A stretch of DNA of 42,577 bases from JAGXQV01 sp964527565 (GTDB lineage Bacteria; Pseudomonadota; Gammaproteobacteria; Burkholderiales; Sulfuricellaceae): the NCBI GenBank assembly GCA_964527565.1, contig CAZGOY010000028.1, forward strand, positions 1-42,577, read 5' to 3'. A model generated the notes under the pieces. It was given only the letters and a program-made list of their open reading frames with translations. It was not told the origin of the DNA and searched no databases. Shown one piece after another: positions 7,690 to 14,575 of the stretch (position 1 is the stretch's first letter; every line of letters begins with the position of its first letter). A program made the position numbers and the translations under genes.

Positions 7690-8680
7690 GTCTTTCCTGA
7701 TGCATGCAGTATTCCGCGCAACCCATATACCCCTCTTCATGCTGGCAGGCGGTAACCACCACCCGTCCACGCCCGGAACGCTTGGCTTGATACAGCGCAT
7801 CGTCAGCGCAGCGGATGAAGTCCTCGGCTTTGTCGAACAGTCGCGTCTCGCTGGATATCGAGGCGATGCCAATACTGACTTTGTTGTTCATCGTCTTCAG
7901 CACTTCCAGTGCGCGTTTGCAACTGGTGGCGCCATTGGCGAAAATCAGCATGGCGAATTCGTCGCCGCCGATGCGGAATGCCATGTCCACGTCGCCGCGT
8001 ATCGCATCCAGCATGGCCTGTGCCGCCTTGTTGAGATAGGCATCGCCGAACTGGTGGCCATGCTCGTCGTTGATCTGCTTGAAAAAGTCCAGATCTAGCA
8101 GGGCCAGCGACAACTCTTCGTGCCCCTGGCGCAAAACACGGCGAAAAGCCAGCTCGACCTTCTCGTCGAAGGCGCGGCGATTATAGAGGCCGGTAAGCGG
8201 GTCGGTTTCCGCCTGGCGTAGCGAAGCACGCAACTCTTCCTGGCGCTCGGCCAGTACCTGCTGCATGATCTCGATTTCTTTTTCCGTGCGCGCGCGCGTC
8301 TCGTCCAGATAGCGCTCCATTTCCTCGTTGCGCTTCAACAGGACGGCGGGGTCGACCGTGGCGGTGGATTGCTGGAACTGGTGTTGCAGATTGGCGGCGA
8401 CATGTTCGTCGGGAAGGTGTTTCAGGGTAACGATGGCCTGGTGGTTGGCCGCGCCCCATTCCACCCGCAGATGGGCGCCATCCAGCACTAGGCGCGTCGG
8501 CAGGGGATAGCCGCTGGCCGCGCCATCGGCGCGCAGGCGTTGCACCAGATCAACCGTGGCGGATGCCGCAAAAAACGTGTTCCCCCCCAACGCCTTGACT
8601 GCCGTCAGGATGAATTGGAGAAAGTTCTGCAAATCCGGCTCGATCGCCAGATTATGCTTGAGCAGCTCGATTGTCGCCAC
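7673..8680 (-). CDS. GGDEF diguanylate cyclase, first gene of the stressosome operon
   Basis: A 335-residue protein. The C-terminal GGDEF domain starts at DPLTGLYNRRAFD (160-172) and has an intact active site, RIGGDEF (236-242), so it should make c-di-GMP from two GTP. The inhibitory I-site (RxxD five residues before GGDEF) is not present: Gly229 stands where Arg is expected. Residues 1-105 form an unrecognised N-terminal domain, followed by a coiled coil (about 112-158). There is no membrane segment. Translation starts at GTG (8678-8680) with a GAGAGGGG site upstream. It overlaps the kinase/phosphatase fusion by 17 bp, so the cyclase is probably an output or partner of that module. The last residues include several Cys and His (CQHEEGYMGCAEYCMHQ), which might bind metal. 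Confidence 0.88.
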   Translation of the reverse strand: MATIELLKHNLAIEPDLQNFLQFILTAVKALGGNTFFAASATVDLVQRLRADGAASGYPLPTRLVLDGAHLRVEWGAANHQAIVTLKHLPDEHVAANLQHQFQQSTATVDPAVLLKRNEEMERYLDETRARTEKEIEIMQQVLAERQEELRASLRQAETDPLTGLYNRRAFDEKVELAFRRVLRQGHEELSLALLDLDFFKQINDEHGHQFGDAYLNKAAQAMLDAIRGDVDMAFRIGGDEFAMLIFANGATSCKRALEVLKTMNNKVSIGIASISSETRLFDKAEDFIRCADDALYQAKRSGRGRVVVTACQHEEGYMGCAEYCMHQERHAKRA

Positions 8681-8843
8681 GCTACGGGGCCCCTCTCAAT
8701 CGAAAAATTCGAGCAATTATGCGCCCAAATATGACGAACGGCTACGGACTCATTCCGCGCGGAGGAAGCTGTGCGCACAGGCCATCGATCTGCGCCCGAG
8801 AAATCACGTGGACATACTCCGCGTGCCGTAAGCACACAGGCTG

Positions 8844-9125
8844 CTAGGGGTACTGCTGCCGCGCATGTAACACGCGCATGATCTCAACGCGCTGCAATTT
8901 TGGCCGGACGCGATAAACCACGATAAATTCCGTATGGCTGATAGCCAGTTCGCACGTACCGCTCCACCGGCCTTTCCTGCCCATATTCGGATGGGCGGCC
9001 AAGTCATCCACCTGGATGACTATTTCATCCAGACACCTCACCGCTGCGGCAACATTGTGTGTTGCAATATCACGGATCAGCTTATCGCGATTGTTGATTG
9101 AGCGTGGCAACCACTCGATAATCAT
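8844..9125 (-). CDS. RelE/ParE-family toxin of a type II toxin-antitoxin pair
   Basis: The 93-residue protein has the usual toxin fold pattern: an N-terminal helical pair (NRDKLIRDIATHNVAAA), the segment LAAHPNMGRKGRWSGTCEL, then IVVYRVRPKLQRVEIMRVLHARQQYP at the C-terminus. The phrase HxxxxYRV...VxILRVLHxxQ is typical of ParE/RelE toxins, which either cut ribosome-bound mRNA or poison gyrase. Which applies cannot be told from sequence. Its ATG overlaps the antitoxin stop by four bases (9122-9125), the usual order with the antitoxin first. Confidence 0.85.
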   Translation of the reverse strand: MIIEWLPRSINNRDKLIRDIATHNVAAAVRCLDEIVIQVDDLAAHPNMGRKGRWSGTCELAISHTEFIVVYRVRPKLQRVEIMRVLHARQQYP

Positions 9126-9577
9126 GCCGCCTCGCCCAACAGTTCAGCGCGAAGACGAGCTGCGCTCTTCCTCGCATCTTCATTGGATATCCAGGGCGTA
9201 TCTGGATCGTCGGCCTCCTGAATGGCGGCGTCCACTTGCTCCCGGTACCATTTGTCATAAGCGGCAGCCTCATGGGTTGCCTTCAGTGCCGCCGACTTGT
9301 CTGGCCGCGCACGGCGTAGCAGGCCATCCTGCTCCGGCTTCCAGTCAACCGCATCGATAGCCGCTTTCCGAATGCCCATTTCCCGCAGCAGCGAAAGCGC
9401 ACGGCGCGGATCGCCAAACACGCGGGGTTGTTTCTTGCGGGTATCAACCAGCACAACATCGCCACGACGGGTTTCTGCATAAATGGCAAAGCCAGCGCCG
9501 ATAGCCTTGAGAACAACGGACAAGATGCCGCCGGTATCAACCGTCGCACGAAACTGCTCCAGCGTCAGAGTTTGCAT
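9122..9577 (-). CDS. Antitoxin partner of the RelE/ParE-type toxin
   Basis: A 151-residue protein, long for an antitoxin. The C-terminal half (KWYREQVDAAIQEADDPDTP, then a charged helix ending in RAELLGE) resembles the toxin-binding regions of StbD/PaaA-like antitoxins. The N-terminal 70 residues form a separate domain of predicted beta-helix type (RGDVVLVDTRKKQPRVFGDPRRAL) with no function I can name; it may bind the operator. A ribosome site ACGAGG precedes the ATG, and an AT-rich stretch (9585-9615) upstream probably holds the promoter. Its last four bases overlap the toxin start. Confidence 0.75.
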   Translation of the reverse strand: MQTLTLEQFRATVDTGGILSVVLKAIGAGFAIYAETRRGDVVLVDTRKKQPRVFGDPRRALSLLREMGIRKAAIDAVDWKPEQDGLLRRARPDKSAALKATHEAAAYDKWYREQVDAAIQEADDPDTPWISNEDARKSAARLRAELLGEAA

Positions 9578-9658
9578 ATCGCGCCTCGTATAATAATAAG
9601 TTGCTCTGAATTATAAGCCGATTATTTCACAAAAACGCAGCCTTGCTGGTAGGGGGCT

Positions 9659-9743
9659 ATTGTGCCCTCCAGGGGATGCCCCGAGATTTTCCGTACAGCA
9701 GCAAAAAAGTCAAAACCTCGGGGGCAAGCCCCCTCCCACAGGG
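9659..9743. repeat. Pair of REP-like palindromes in opposite orientation (BIME-like)
   Basis: Bases 9716-9743 read CCTCGGGGGCAAGCCCCCTC followed by CCACAGGG, the shape of bacterial REP elements (a GC hairpin CGGGGGCAAGCCCCC with a flanking CCCACA tail). Bases 9663-9687 carry a similar element in the other direction, with hairpin CAGGGGATGCCCCGAG. The two are about 30 bp apart, so they form a BIME-like pair. They lie within the vapC remnant. Such elements are usually mobilised by RAYT transposases, none of which is in this window. Confidence 0.5.
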
Positions 9744-9829
9744 TTGGGTGGCCTTTGCGACACGGCTTCAGCATCATCTGGATCGTTGATGAAAAGCCGG
9801 GTGAGCACATTGCTATCGACCGCTTTCAT
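9710..9829 (-). pseudogene. vapC remnant (PIN-domain toxin N-terminus) broken by a REP-like palindrome
   Basis: On the minus strand the ATG at 9827-9829 opens a frame starting MKAVDSNVLTRLFINDPDDA, the canonical first 20 residues of VapC PIN-domain ribonucleases with the first catalytic Asp in VDSNV. Homology ends around base 9752, after AVSQR, where the frame runs into a G/C-rich palindrome and stops at 9710. Beyond the palindromes (9617-9655) a short in-frame tail reading QQGCVFVK may be a further piece of the toxin. The remaining catalytic acidic residues are missing, so no active toxin can be made. Confidence 0.65.
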
Positions 9830-9954
9830 TCGTGCGTTTTACTCGTCAACATAGCCGGGTCGAAATCCTGTAGTCGGCGTGGCTTGCCCTTTGAAGGGGC
9901 GGTTATCATTTCGGCACAAGTTGCAATTGCAGTTGTATTTACGCCGATGATCGC
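9826..9954 (-). pseudogene. vapB remnant (antitoxin C-terminus) upstream of the broken vapC
   Basis: The minus-strand frame ending at the TGA at 9826-9828 reads KGKPRRLQDFDPAMLTSKTH at its C-terminus, which looks like a VapB toxin-binding tail. Its stop overlaps the vapC start by four bases (ATGA), as in intact vapBC operons. The frame is closed by TAG at 9955-9957 and has no DNA-binding N-terminus, so only about 27-42 codons survive. The identification rests on the ending and on position. Confidence 0.45.
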
Positions 9955-10075
9955 CTATTTCACGCTAATCATCTGCCGCAGTGAAAGTCGTCCAACACTA
10001 TTGGCTGCACCCAAGTAGAACTAACCTTTCCCCACCGTCTTGTTGCCCGGCTTTTTTCGCCCGTGCGAAAGGGGC

Positions 10076-10123
10076 GTGCGTCAGGAATGTTGACTTTTGT
10101 TGGCTTCTTTTTCCTTGACGCAC
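10076..10123. repeat. Imperfect inverted repeat / hairpin upstream of nrdD
   Basis: GTGCGTCAGGAA (10076-10087) pairs with TTCCTTGACGCAC (10111-10123), 12 base pairs with one bulged base and a T-rich loop of 23 nt. It sits about 110 bp before the nrdD start. It could be part of a structured leader or two half-sites for a regulator. I do not recognise it as a known riboswitch. Confidence 0.4.
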
Positions 10124-10150
10124 CACCATGGAAAGAATATCCTGACGATC

Positions 10151-10172
10151 AAACCACAACATCTTGTGGTTT
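10151..10172. promoter_or_regulatory. NrdR-box-like palindrome before nrdD (also terminator-like)
   Basis: AAACCACAA (10151-10159) and TTGTGGTTT (10164-10172) form a perfect 9-bp inverted repeat around CATC. The core CCACAACATCTTGTGG matches the NrdR box consensus ACACWATATATWGTGT at 12 of 16 positions by eye. NrdR represses ribonucleotide reductase operons when ATP/dATP is bound. A second box, usually two or three turns away, is not clear. The palindrome is followed by TCTTTTTA, so in RNA it could also form an intrinsic-terminator-like hairpin 60 nt before nrdD. Both readings are open. Confidence 0.5.
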
Positions 10173-10231
10173 TCTTTTTATAGGCGCCAGGCGGTTGAAA
10201 TCCCTGGGCTATCGCTCAAAAGGGGGAAAGC

Positions 10232-12277
10232 ATGGAAGTCACGCAAGCCTGGCAAGCGCCGGACAATCTCGTTTCCCAGCCGCGTGGCGTCATCAAGCGC
10301 GACGGTTCCGCCGCTGCCTTCGATGCCGACAAGATCCGTTCCGCCATCGAGCGCGCCGGGCGCGCCAGCGGGGATTTCGACGCTTCCGAAGCCATTTTGC
10401 TCACCGCCCACGTGGTCAAGGTATTGACCCACAAGTTTCACGGCGAGCCGCCGCATATCGAGAACATCCAGGACGTGGTGGAGCAGGTGCTGATTAGCGC
10501 CAACCACCTTAAAACCGCGCGTGCCTATATCGTCTACCGCGAGCAGCACACCAAGCTGCGCCAGGACCGGCGCACCGTGGTGGATGTCGCCAGTTCGGTC
10601 AACGAATACCTGGAACAGATGGATTGGCGCGTCAACGCCAACGCTAACCAGGGATACTCGCTGGGCGGCCTGATTCTGAACGTCTCCGGGAAAGTGGTCG
10701 CCAACTATTGGCTGAGTCATGTTTACCCCCCCGAAGTCGGCGTGGCGCACCGTGAAGGCGATATTCACGTGCATGATCTCGACATGCTGGCCGGTTACTG
10801 CGCAGGCTGGTCGTTGCGCACCCTGCTCACCGAGGGGCTTAACGGCGTGCCCGGCAAGGTCGAGGCCGGCCCGCCCAAACACATGTCGAGCGCGGTGGGG
10901 CAAATCGTCAATTTCCTCGGTACGCTGCAAAACGAATGGGCCGGCGCACAGGCGTTTTCCTCGTTCGATACCTACATGGCGCCCTTCATCCGCAAGGACA
11001 ATCTGAGCTACGAGCAGGTCAAGCAATACATTCAGGAATTGATCTACAACCTCAACGTGCCGTCGCGCTGGGGCACGCAGACGCCTTTCACCAACCTGAC
11101 TTTCGACTGGGTTTGCCCGGAGGACCTGCGCGAACAGGTGCCGATCATCGGCGGCAAGGAAACGCCTTTCTGCTATGGCGAACTACAGGTTGAAATGGAC
11201 ATGATCAACCGCGCCTACATCGAGGTGATGACCACCGGCGATGCCAAGGGTCGTGTATTCACCTTCCCCATCCCGACCTACAACATGACGCCGGACTTCC
11301 CCTGGGAATCGGAAAATGCGGCCTTGCTGTTTGAGATGACGGCAAAATACGGCTTACCGTATTTCCAGAATTTCATCAATTCCGACTTGAAGCCCAACAT
11401 GGTGCGCTCGATGTGCTGCCGCCTGCAACTCGATCTGCGCGAATTGCTCAAGCGCGGCAACGGTTTGTTCGGCAGTGCCGAGCAAACCGGATCGGTGGGT
11501 GTGGTGACGGTGAATTGCGCGCGCCTGGGCTATCTCTACCGGGGTAATGAGGCGGGGCTGCTGGCTCGCCTCGACGAACTGCTGGAAATCGGCAAGAACA
11601 GCCTGGAAATCAAGCGCAAGGTGATCCAGCGCCATATGGATGCCGGGCTGTTTCCCTACACCAAGCGTTACCTGGGCACCCTGCGCAACCATTTCTCGAC
11701 GCTGGGGGTGAACGGCATCAATGAAATGATCCGCAACTTCACCCTCGACGAGCACGACATCACCGGCGAGTGGGGGCATTCGTTTGCAGTGCGCCTGCTC
11801 GACCATGTGCGTGCCAGAATGTTGCAGTTCCAGGATGAAACCGGCCACATGTACAATCTGGAGGCCACCCCGGCGGAAGGAACCACTTACCGCTTCGCCA
11901 AGGAGGACCGCAAGCGTTTTCCCGACATTCTCCAGGCCGGCACCAATGACATGCCGTATTACACCAATTCCTCGCAACTGCCGGTAGGGTATACCGACGA
12001 CCCGTTCGAAGCGCTGGAACTGCAGGAGGATTTGCAGAAGAAATACACCGGCGGCACGGTGTTGCACCTGTACATGACCGAGCGCATTTCCGATGCCCAC
12101 TCCTGCATGTTGCTGGTACGCCGCGCGCTGGAACGTTTCGGCCAGCCTTACATCACCGTCACCCCGACTTTCTCGATCTGCCCGAAACATGGCTACCTGA
12201 AGGGCGAGCACAAGTATTGCCCGAAGTGCGATGAGGAATTGCTGGATAAGAAACGCAAACAGTTAACCAACGTCTAA
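10232..12277 (+). CDS. nrdD: Anaerobic (class III) ribonucleoside-triphosphate reductase, large part without the glycyl-radical tail
   Basis: A 681-residue protein. Residues 17-110 are an ATP-cone regulatory domain (GVIKRDGSAAAFDADKI). The barrel follows, with HREGDIHVHDLD (around 175), the vicinal-cysteine segment SMCCRL (around 394) and the finger-loop block GSVGVVTVNCARLGYLYRG (around 425). The C-terminus carries the zinc site ICPKHGYLKGEHKYCPKC and ends about 12 residues later at TNV. Standard NrdD proteins continue from here into the glycyl-radical loop (RVxGY), but that part is absent from this chain and is encoded by the next gene. The enzyme reduces NTPs to dNTPs without oxygen. The ATG is preceded by GGGGGAAAGC. 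The operon continues with the radical-tail gene and nrdG. Confidence 0.93.
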   Translation: MEVTQAWQAPDNLVSQPRGVIKRDGSAAAFDADKIRSAIERAGRASGDFDASEAILLTAHVVKVLTHKFHGEPPHIENIQDVVEQVLISANHLKTARAYIVYREQHTKLRQDRRTVVDVASSVNEYLEQMDWRVNANANQGYSLGGLILNVSGKVVANYWLSHVYPPEVGVAHREGDIHVHDLDMLAGYCAGWSLRTLLTEGLNGVPGKVEAGPPKHMSSAVGQIVNFLGTLQNEWAGAQAFSSFDTYMAPFIRKDNLSYEQVKQYIQELIYNLNVPSRWGTQTPFTNLTFDWVCPEDLREQVPIIGGKETPFCYGELQVEMDMINRAYIEVMTTGDAKGRVFTFPIPTYNMTPDFPWESENAALLFEMTAKYGLPYFQNFINSDLKPNMVRSMCCRLQLDLRELLKRGNGLFGSAEQTGSVGVVTVNCARLGYLYRGNEAGLLARLDELLEIGKNSLEIKRKVIQRHMDAGLFPYTKRYLGTLRNHFSTLGVNGINEMIRNFTLDEHDITGEWGHSFAVRLLDHVRARMLQFQDETGHMYNLEATPAEGTTYRFAKEDRKRFPDILQAGTNDMPYYTNSSQLPVGYTDDPFEALELQEDLQKKYTGGTVLHLYMTERISDAHSCMLLVRRALERFGQPYITVTPTFSICPKHGYLKGEHKYCPKCDEELLDKKRKQLTNV

Positions 12278-12306
12278 AATCAAGTTCGAACCACAGGAGA
12301 AACAAC

Positions 12307-12501
12307 ATGACCGATTTGTCCCAACAGATACACCTCAAGCCGCAATTGATCGAACTGAGCGACGAAGAACGCCAGAGCTGCGAAATCTGGACGCGCGTGA
12401 TGGGCTATCATCGCCCGGTGGCGTCGTTCAACATCGGCAAGAAGGGCGAGTTCTACGAGCGCCAGTATTTCCAGGAGTCTTGCGCTCAACTCGCGCAATA
12501 A
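12307..12501 (+). CDS. Separate glycyl-radical domain of class III ribonucleotide reductase
   Basis: A 64-residue protein containing WTRVMGYHRPVASFNIGKKG (residues 28-47), the C-terminal glycyl-radical block of NrdD; Gly33 is the expected radical-bearing residue. The block is absent from the 681-residue NrdD encoded 29 bp upstream in another frame. An AGGAG ribosome site seven bases before the ATG supports genuine independent translation rather than a simple frameshift. By family logic the small subunit would dock into the NrdD barrel, be activated by NrdG at Gly33, and pass the radical to the active-site cysteine. It resembles in principle the spare-part protein GrcA (YfiD), which replaces the damaged glycyl domain of pyruvate formate-lyase. 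I am not certain how widespread this split form is. Confidence 0.85.
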   Translation: MTDLSQQIHLKPQLIELSDEERQSCEIWTRVMGYHRPVASFNIGKKGEFYERQYFQESCAQLAQ

Positions 12502-12511
12502 GCTGTCCGCC

Positions 12512-13213
12512 TTGCCGGAACTCATCGTCGGCGGGATCACGCCGCTGACCAGCACCGATTATCCCGGTTACCTGTCGGCGGTGGTTTTTTGCCAGGGATG
12601 TCCCTGGCGCTGTCCTTACTGCCAGAACCCTCACCTGATTGCGCCGCGTGCATCGCAAAGCGTGCCATGGCGCGATGTGGTCGCTTTTCTCATGCGGCGG
12701 CGCGGCTTGCTTGACGCCGTGGTATTCAGCGGCGGTGAGCCGACCCTGCAAGGCGCAGCGCTGGCCGATGCCCTGCGTGAGGTGCGCGCCCTGGGTTTTC
12801 GTGCTGGCCTGCATACCGCCGCCCCCTATCCGGAAACCTTTGCCAGCCTTCTTCCGTTGCTCGACTGGGTGGGGATGGACATCAAGGCATCCTTTGCGCG
12901 CTACGAAGCGGTAAGCGGCGTACCGGGCAGCGGCGATAGGGTGCGCGATGCACTGCGTCTGTTGCTACTAAGTGGTGTCGGTCATGAAGTTCGCACCACA
13001 GTTCATCCGCAGCTTCATGATGCGCCCGCCCTGCTCCAGTTGGCCTCCGAGTTACAAACCCTGGGCGTGGAAAATTTCGCCTTGCAGGAATTTCGTGCAC
13101 AAGGCTGTGATGACGGGCTGTTATGCGCTTCTGCATGCGCCCCTCTGCTGACAGTGGACTTGTGCGCGCAGATTGCTGCGCATTTCAGGAATTTCACCTT
13201 GCGCAGCGCATAA
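12512..13213 (+). CDS. nrdG: Anaerobic ribonucleotide reductase-activating radical SAM protein
   Basis: A 233-residue radical SAM enzyme. The cluster motif CPWRCPYC (Cys30, Cys34, Cys37) follows the N-terminal YPGYLSAVVFCQG typical of NrdG, and FSGGEPTLQG supplies the SAM-binding GGE motif. It uses S-adenosylmethionine and a [4Fe-4S] cluster to abstract a hydrogen from the NrdD glycine, here presumably Gly33 of the 64-residue protein encoded immediately upstream. The first start in the frame is TTG at 12512, 10 bp after the upstream stop, without a clear Shine-Dalgarno, so the start is uncertain and coupling is likely. At 233 residues it is closer to the longer YjjW/PflA-like NrdG type than to the 154-residue E. 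coli protein. Confidence 0.88.
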   Translation: MPELIVGGITPLTSTDYPGYLSAVVFCQGCPWRCPYCQNPHLIAPRASQSVPWRDVVAFLMRRRGLLDAVVFSGGEPTLQGAALADALREVRALGFRAGLHTAAPYPETFASLLPLLDWVGMDIKASFARYEAVSGVPGSGDRVRDALRLLLLSGVGHEVRTTVHPQLHDAPALLQLASELQTLGVENFALQEFRAQGCDDGLLCASACAPLLTVDLCAQIAAHFRNFTLRSA

Positions 13214-13216
13214 AAA

Positions 13217-13243
13217 AGCCCCGCCGGAGCGGGGCTGATTTTT
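13217..13243. terminator. Bidirectional intrinsic terminator between nrdG and fccB
   Basis: AGCCCCGC (13217-13224) and GCGGGGCT (13229-13236) form a perfect 8-bp GC stem with a four-base loop, followed by GATTTTT on the plus strand and by six T on the minus strand. It serves the converging nrdG and fccB genes. Confidence 0.9.
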
Positions 13244-13260
13244 CCACAATGTTTCGCGGA

Positions 13261-14559
13261 TCAGGAGGACATTTCGGTGAGGATGTTCTTGATCCAGCCG
13301 TAACCGTAGCGTGCTTCCAGTTCGGACAAGTCCGGAGAAACGCCGCCGGAGTTCGGAATGGCAATGGTCTTGCCGTCCTTTTCCTTGTACACGGCGGAAA
13401 CCGTGATGGCTTCCTTGTCGGTGATGTAGCTGTAGCACACGTTGACGTGGGAAGGCGGAATCGGTGCCTTGCCGTTCATCAGCTGCACCACGTTGAGCGC
13501 GCACACCTTGGCCTGCGAGTTGGCGGCGTAGCCGGACTTGGGCATCGGCGTGGCAATACAGGCGTCGCCGATGACGTGGATGCCGGGGACCAGCTTGGAC
13601 TCGAAGGTGATCTGATCAACCGGGCACCAGCGCTTGTCTTCACCCACCACGCCGGACTTGAAGGCGATCATGCCTGCCTTTTGTGGCGGAATGATGTTGA
13701 CGACATCCCCCTTGATGCTATCCACGCCGCTGTCGATTTCCATGCCCTTGACATCCACCTTCACGATCTTGTGGTTGTTGTGGTAGGCAATCATGCCCTT
13801 GCTGGAATCTTTGGCATCGTAGCCGTAATGCTTGGCCCAGCCTTTGCGGAACAGGCCAGGCTTGGAGGTGATGTCCTCGTTGGCGTCCCAGGCGATGATC
13901 TTGGACTTGGGTTTGTTGTGCTTCAGATAGTGGGCGATCATGCTGATGCGCTCATACGGCCCAGGCGGGCAACGGTAGGGGGTGGGCGGTACGGTCATCA
14001 CCACCACGCCGCCATCCTTCATGGATTCCAATTGCTTCTTCAGCAACAGGGTTTGCGGGCCGGCTTTCCAGCCATGCGGGATGATATCCGGGGTGGTCTT
14101 GGCATCGTAACCGTCGATTTCGTCGAAACGGAAATCGACGCCGGGCGACAGAATCAAGCGGTCATAGGCAATGGTGCCCTTGTCAGTCACCACTTTCTTG
14201 GCGCCAACATCAACGCTGTCCGCATGGGCATACACCATCTGAATACCGTGATTGGCGGCCAGCTTTTCGTAGTTGATGGTGTTTTCCTTGATGTCGCGGA
14301 ACCCAGCGATCACTAGGTTGGTGAACGGGCAAGAAACGAATTCCTTGTTGTCGGAAACCAGCACTACTTCAATGGACGGATCCGACATGCGGATATACTT
14401 GGCTGCAATGGTGCCGCCGAAACCGCCACCGACCACCACCACACGGCGGCCTTTCTTCGGCATGATCTCGTTGGCGACGGAGATCATTGGCGCACCGGCC
14501 AGACCCACGCCGGCGGAAGCGCCCAGCAGTTTGATAAAGCTTCTGCGATTCATAGTCAT
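13261..14559 (-). CDS. fccB: Flavocytochrome c sulfide dehydrogenase, flavoprotein subunit
   Basis: A 432-residue periplasmic FAD protein. It begins with a twin-arginine signal (MNRRSFIKLLGAS), cleaved near SVANE. The FAD Rossmann motif VVVGGGFGG is at residues 41-49, and ESKLVPGIHVIGDACIA is the second FAD-binding block. Cysteines in VSCPFTN and RWCPVDQ are the likely redox-active pair at the flavin that oxidises sulfide to sulfur or polysulfide. It pairs with FccA, whose stop lies 16 bp before this start. ATG 14559 was chosen because GGGAGAG precedes it and the Tat signal then sits at the very N-terminus; a longer frame to 14613 would bury it. The related SoxF is the main alternative name. 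Confidence 0.9.
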   Translation of the reverse strand: MTMNRRSFIKLLGASAGVGLAGAPMISVANEIMPKKGRRVVVVGGGFGGTIAAKYIRMSDPSIEVVLVSDNKEFVSCPFTNLVIAGFRDIKENTINYEKLAANHGIQMVYAHADSVDVGAKKVVTDKGTIAYDRLILSPGVDFRFDEIDGYDAKTTPDIIPHGWKAGPQTLLLKKQLESMKDGGVVVMTVPPTPYRCPPGPYERISMIAHYLKHNKPKSKIIAWDANEDITSKPGLFRKGWAKHYGYDAKDSSKGMIAYHNNHKIVKVDVKGMEIDSGVDSIKGDVVNIIPPQKAGMIAFKSGVVGEDKRWCPVDQITFESKLVPGIHVIGDACIATPMPKSGYAANSQAKVCALNVVQLMNGKAPIPPSHVNVCYSYITDKEAITVSAVYKEKDGKTIAIPNSGGVSPDLSELEARYGYGWIKNILTEMSS

Positions 14560-14575
14560 CGTTGTTCTCTCCCTA

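Noticed and set aside
7690..7872. Extended N-terminus of the kinase/phosphatase fusion
   Set aside because: The extra 61 residues lie fully inside the cyclase gene; ATG 7689 has an AGGA site and a normal N-terminus.
9662..10018. 118-codon plus-strand frame with a hydrophobic stretch
   Set aside because: It runs through the REP-like palindromes and the reverse-strand vapBC relic, has no good ribosome site, and the hydrophobic segment is probably chance.
12250..12320. Simple frameshift in nrdD as the reason for the split
   Set aside because: The 29-bp gap, stop codon, independent AGGAG site and separate ATG favour two genes, although an assembly error cannot be excluded without reads.
13123..14316. 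Long plus-strand open frame of 397 codons opposite fccB
   Set aside because: It is the antisense shadow of a clear flavoprotein gene in GC-rich DNA and has no domain or ribosome site.
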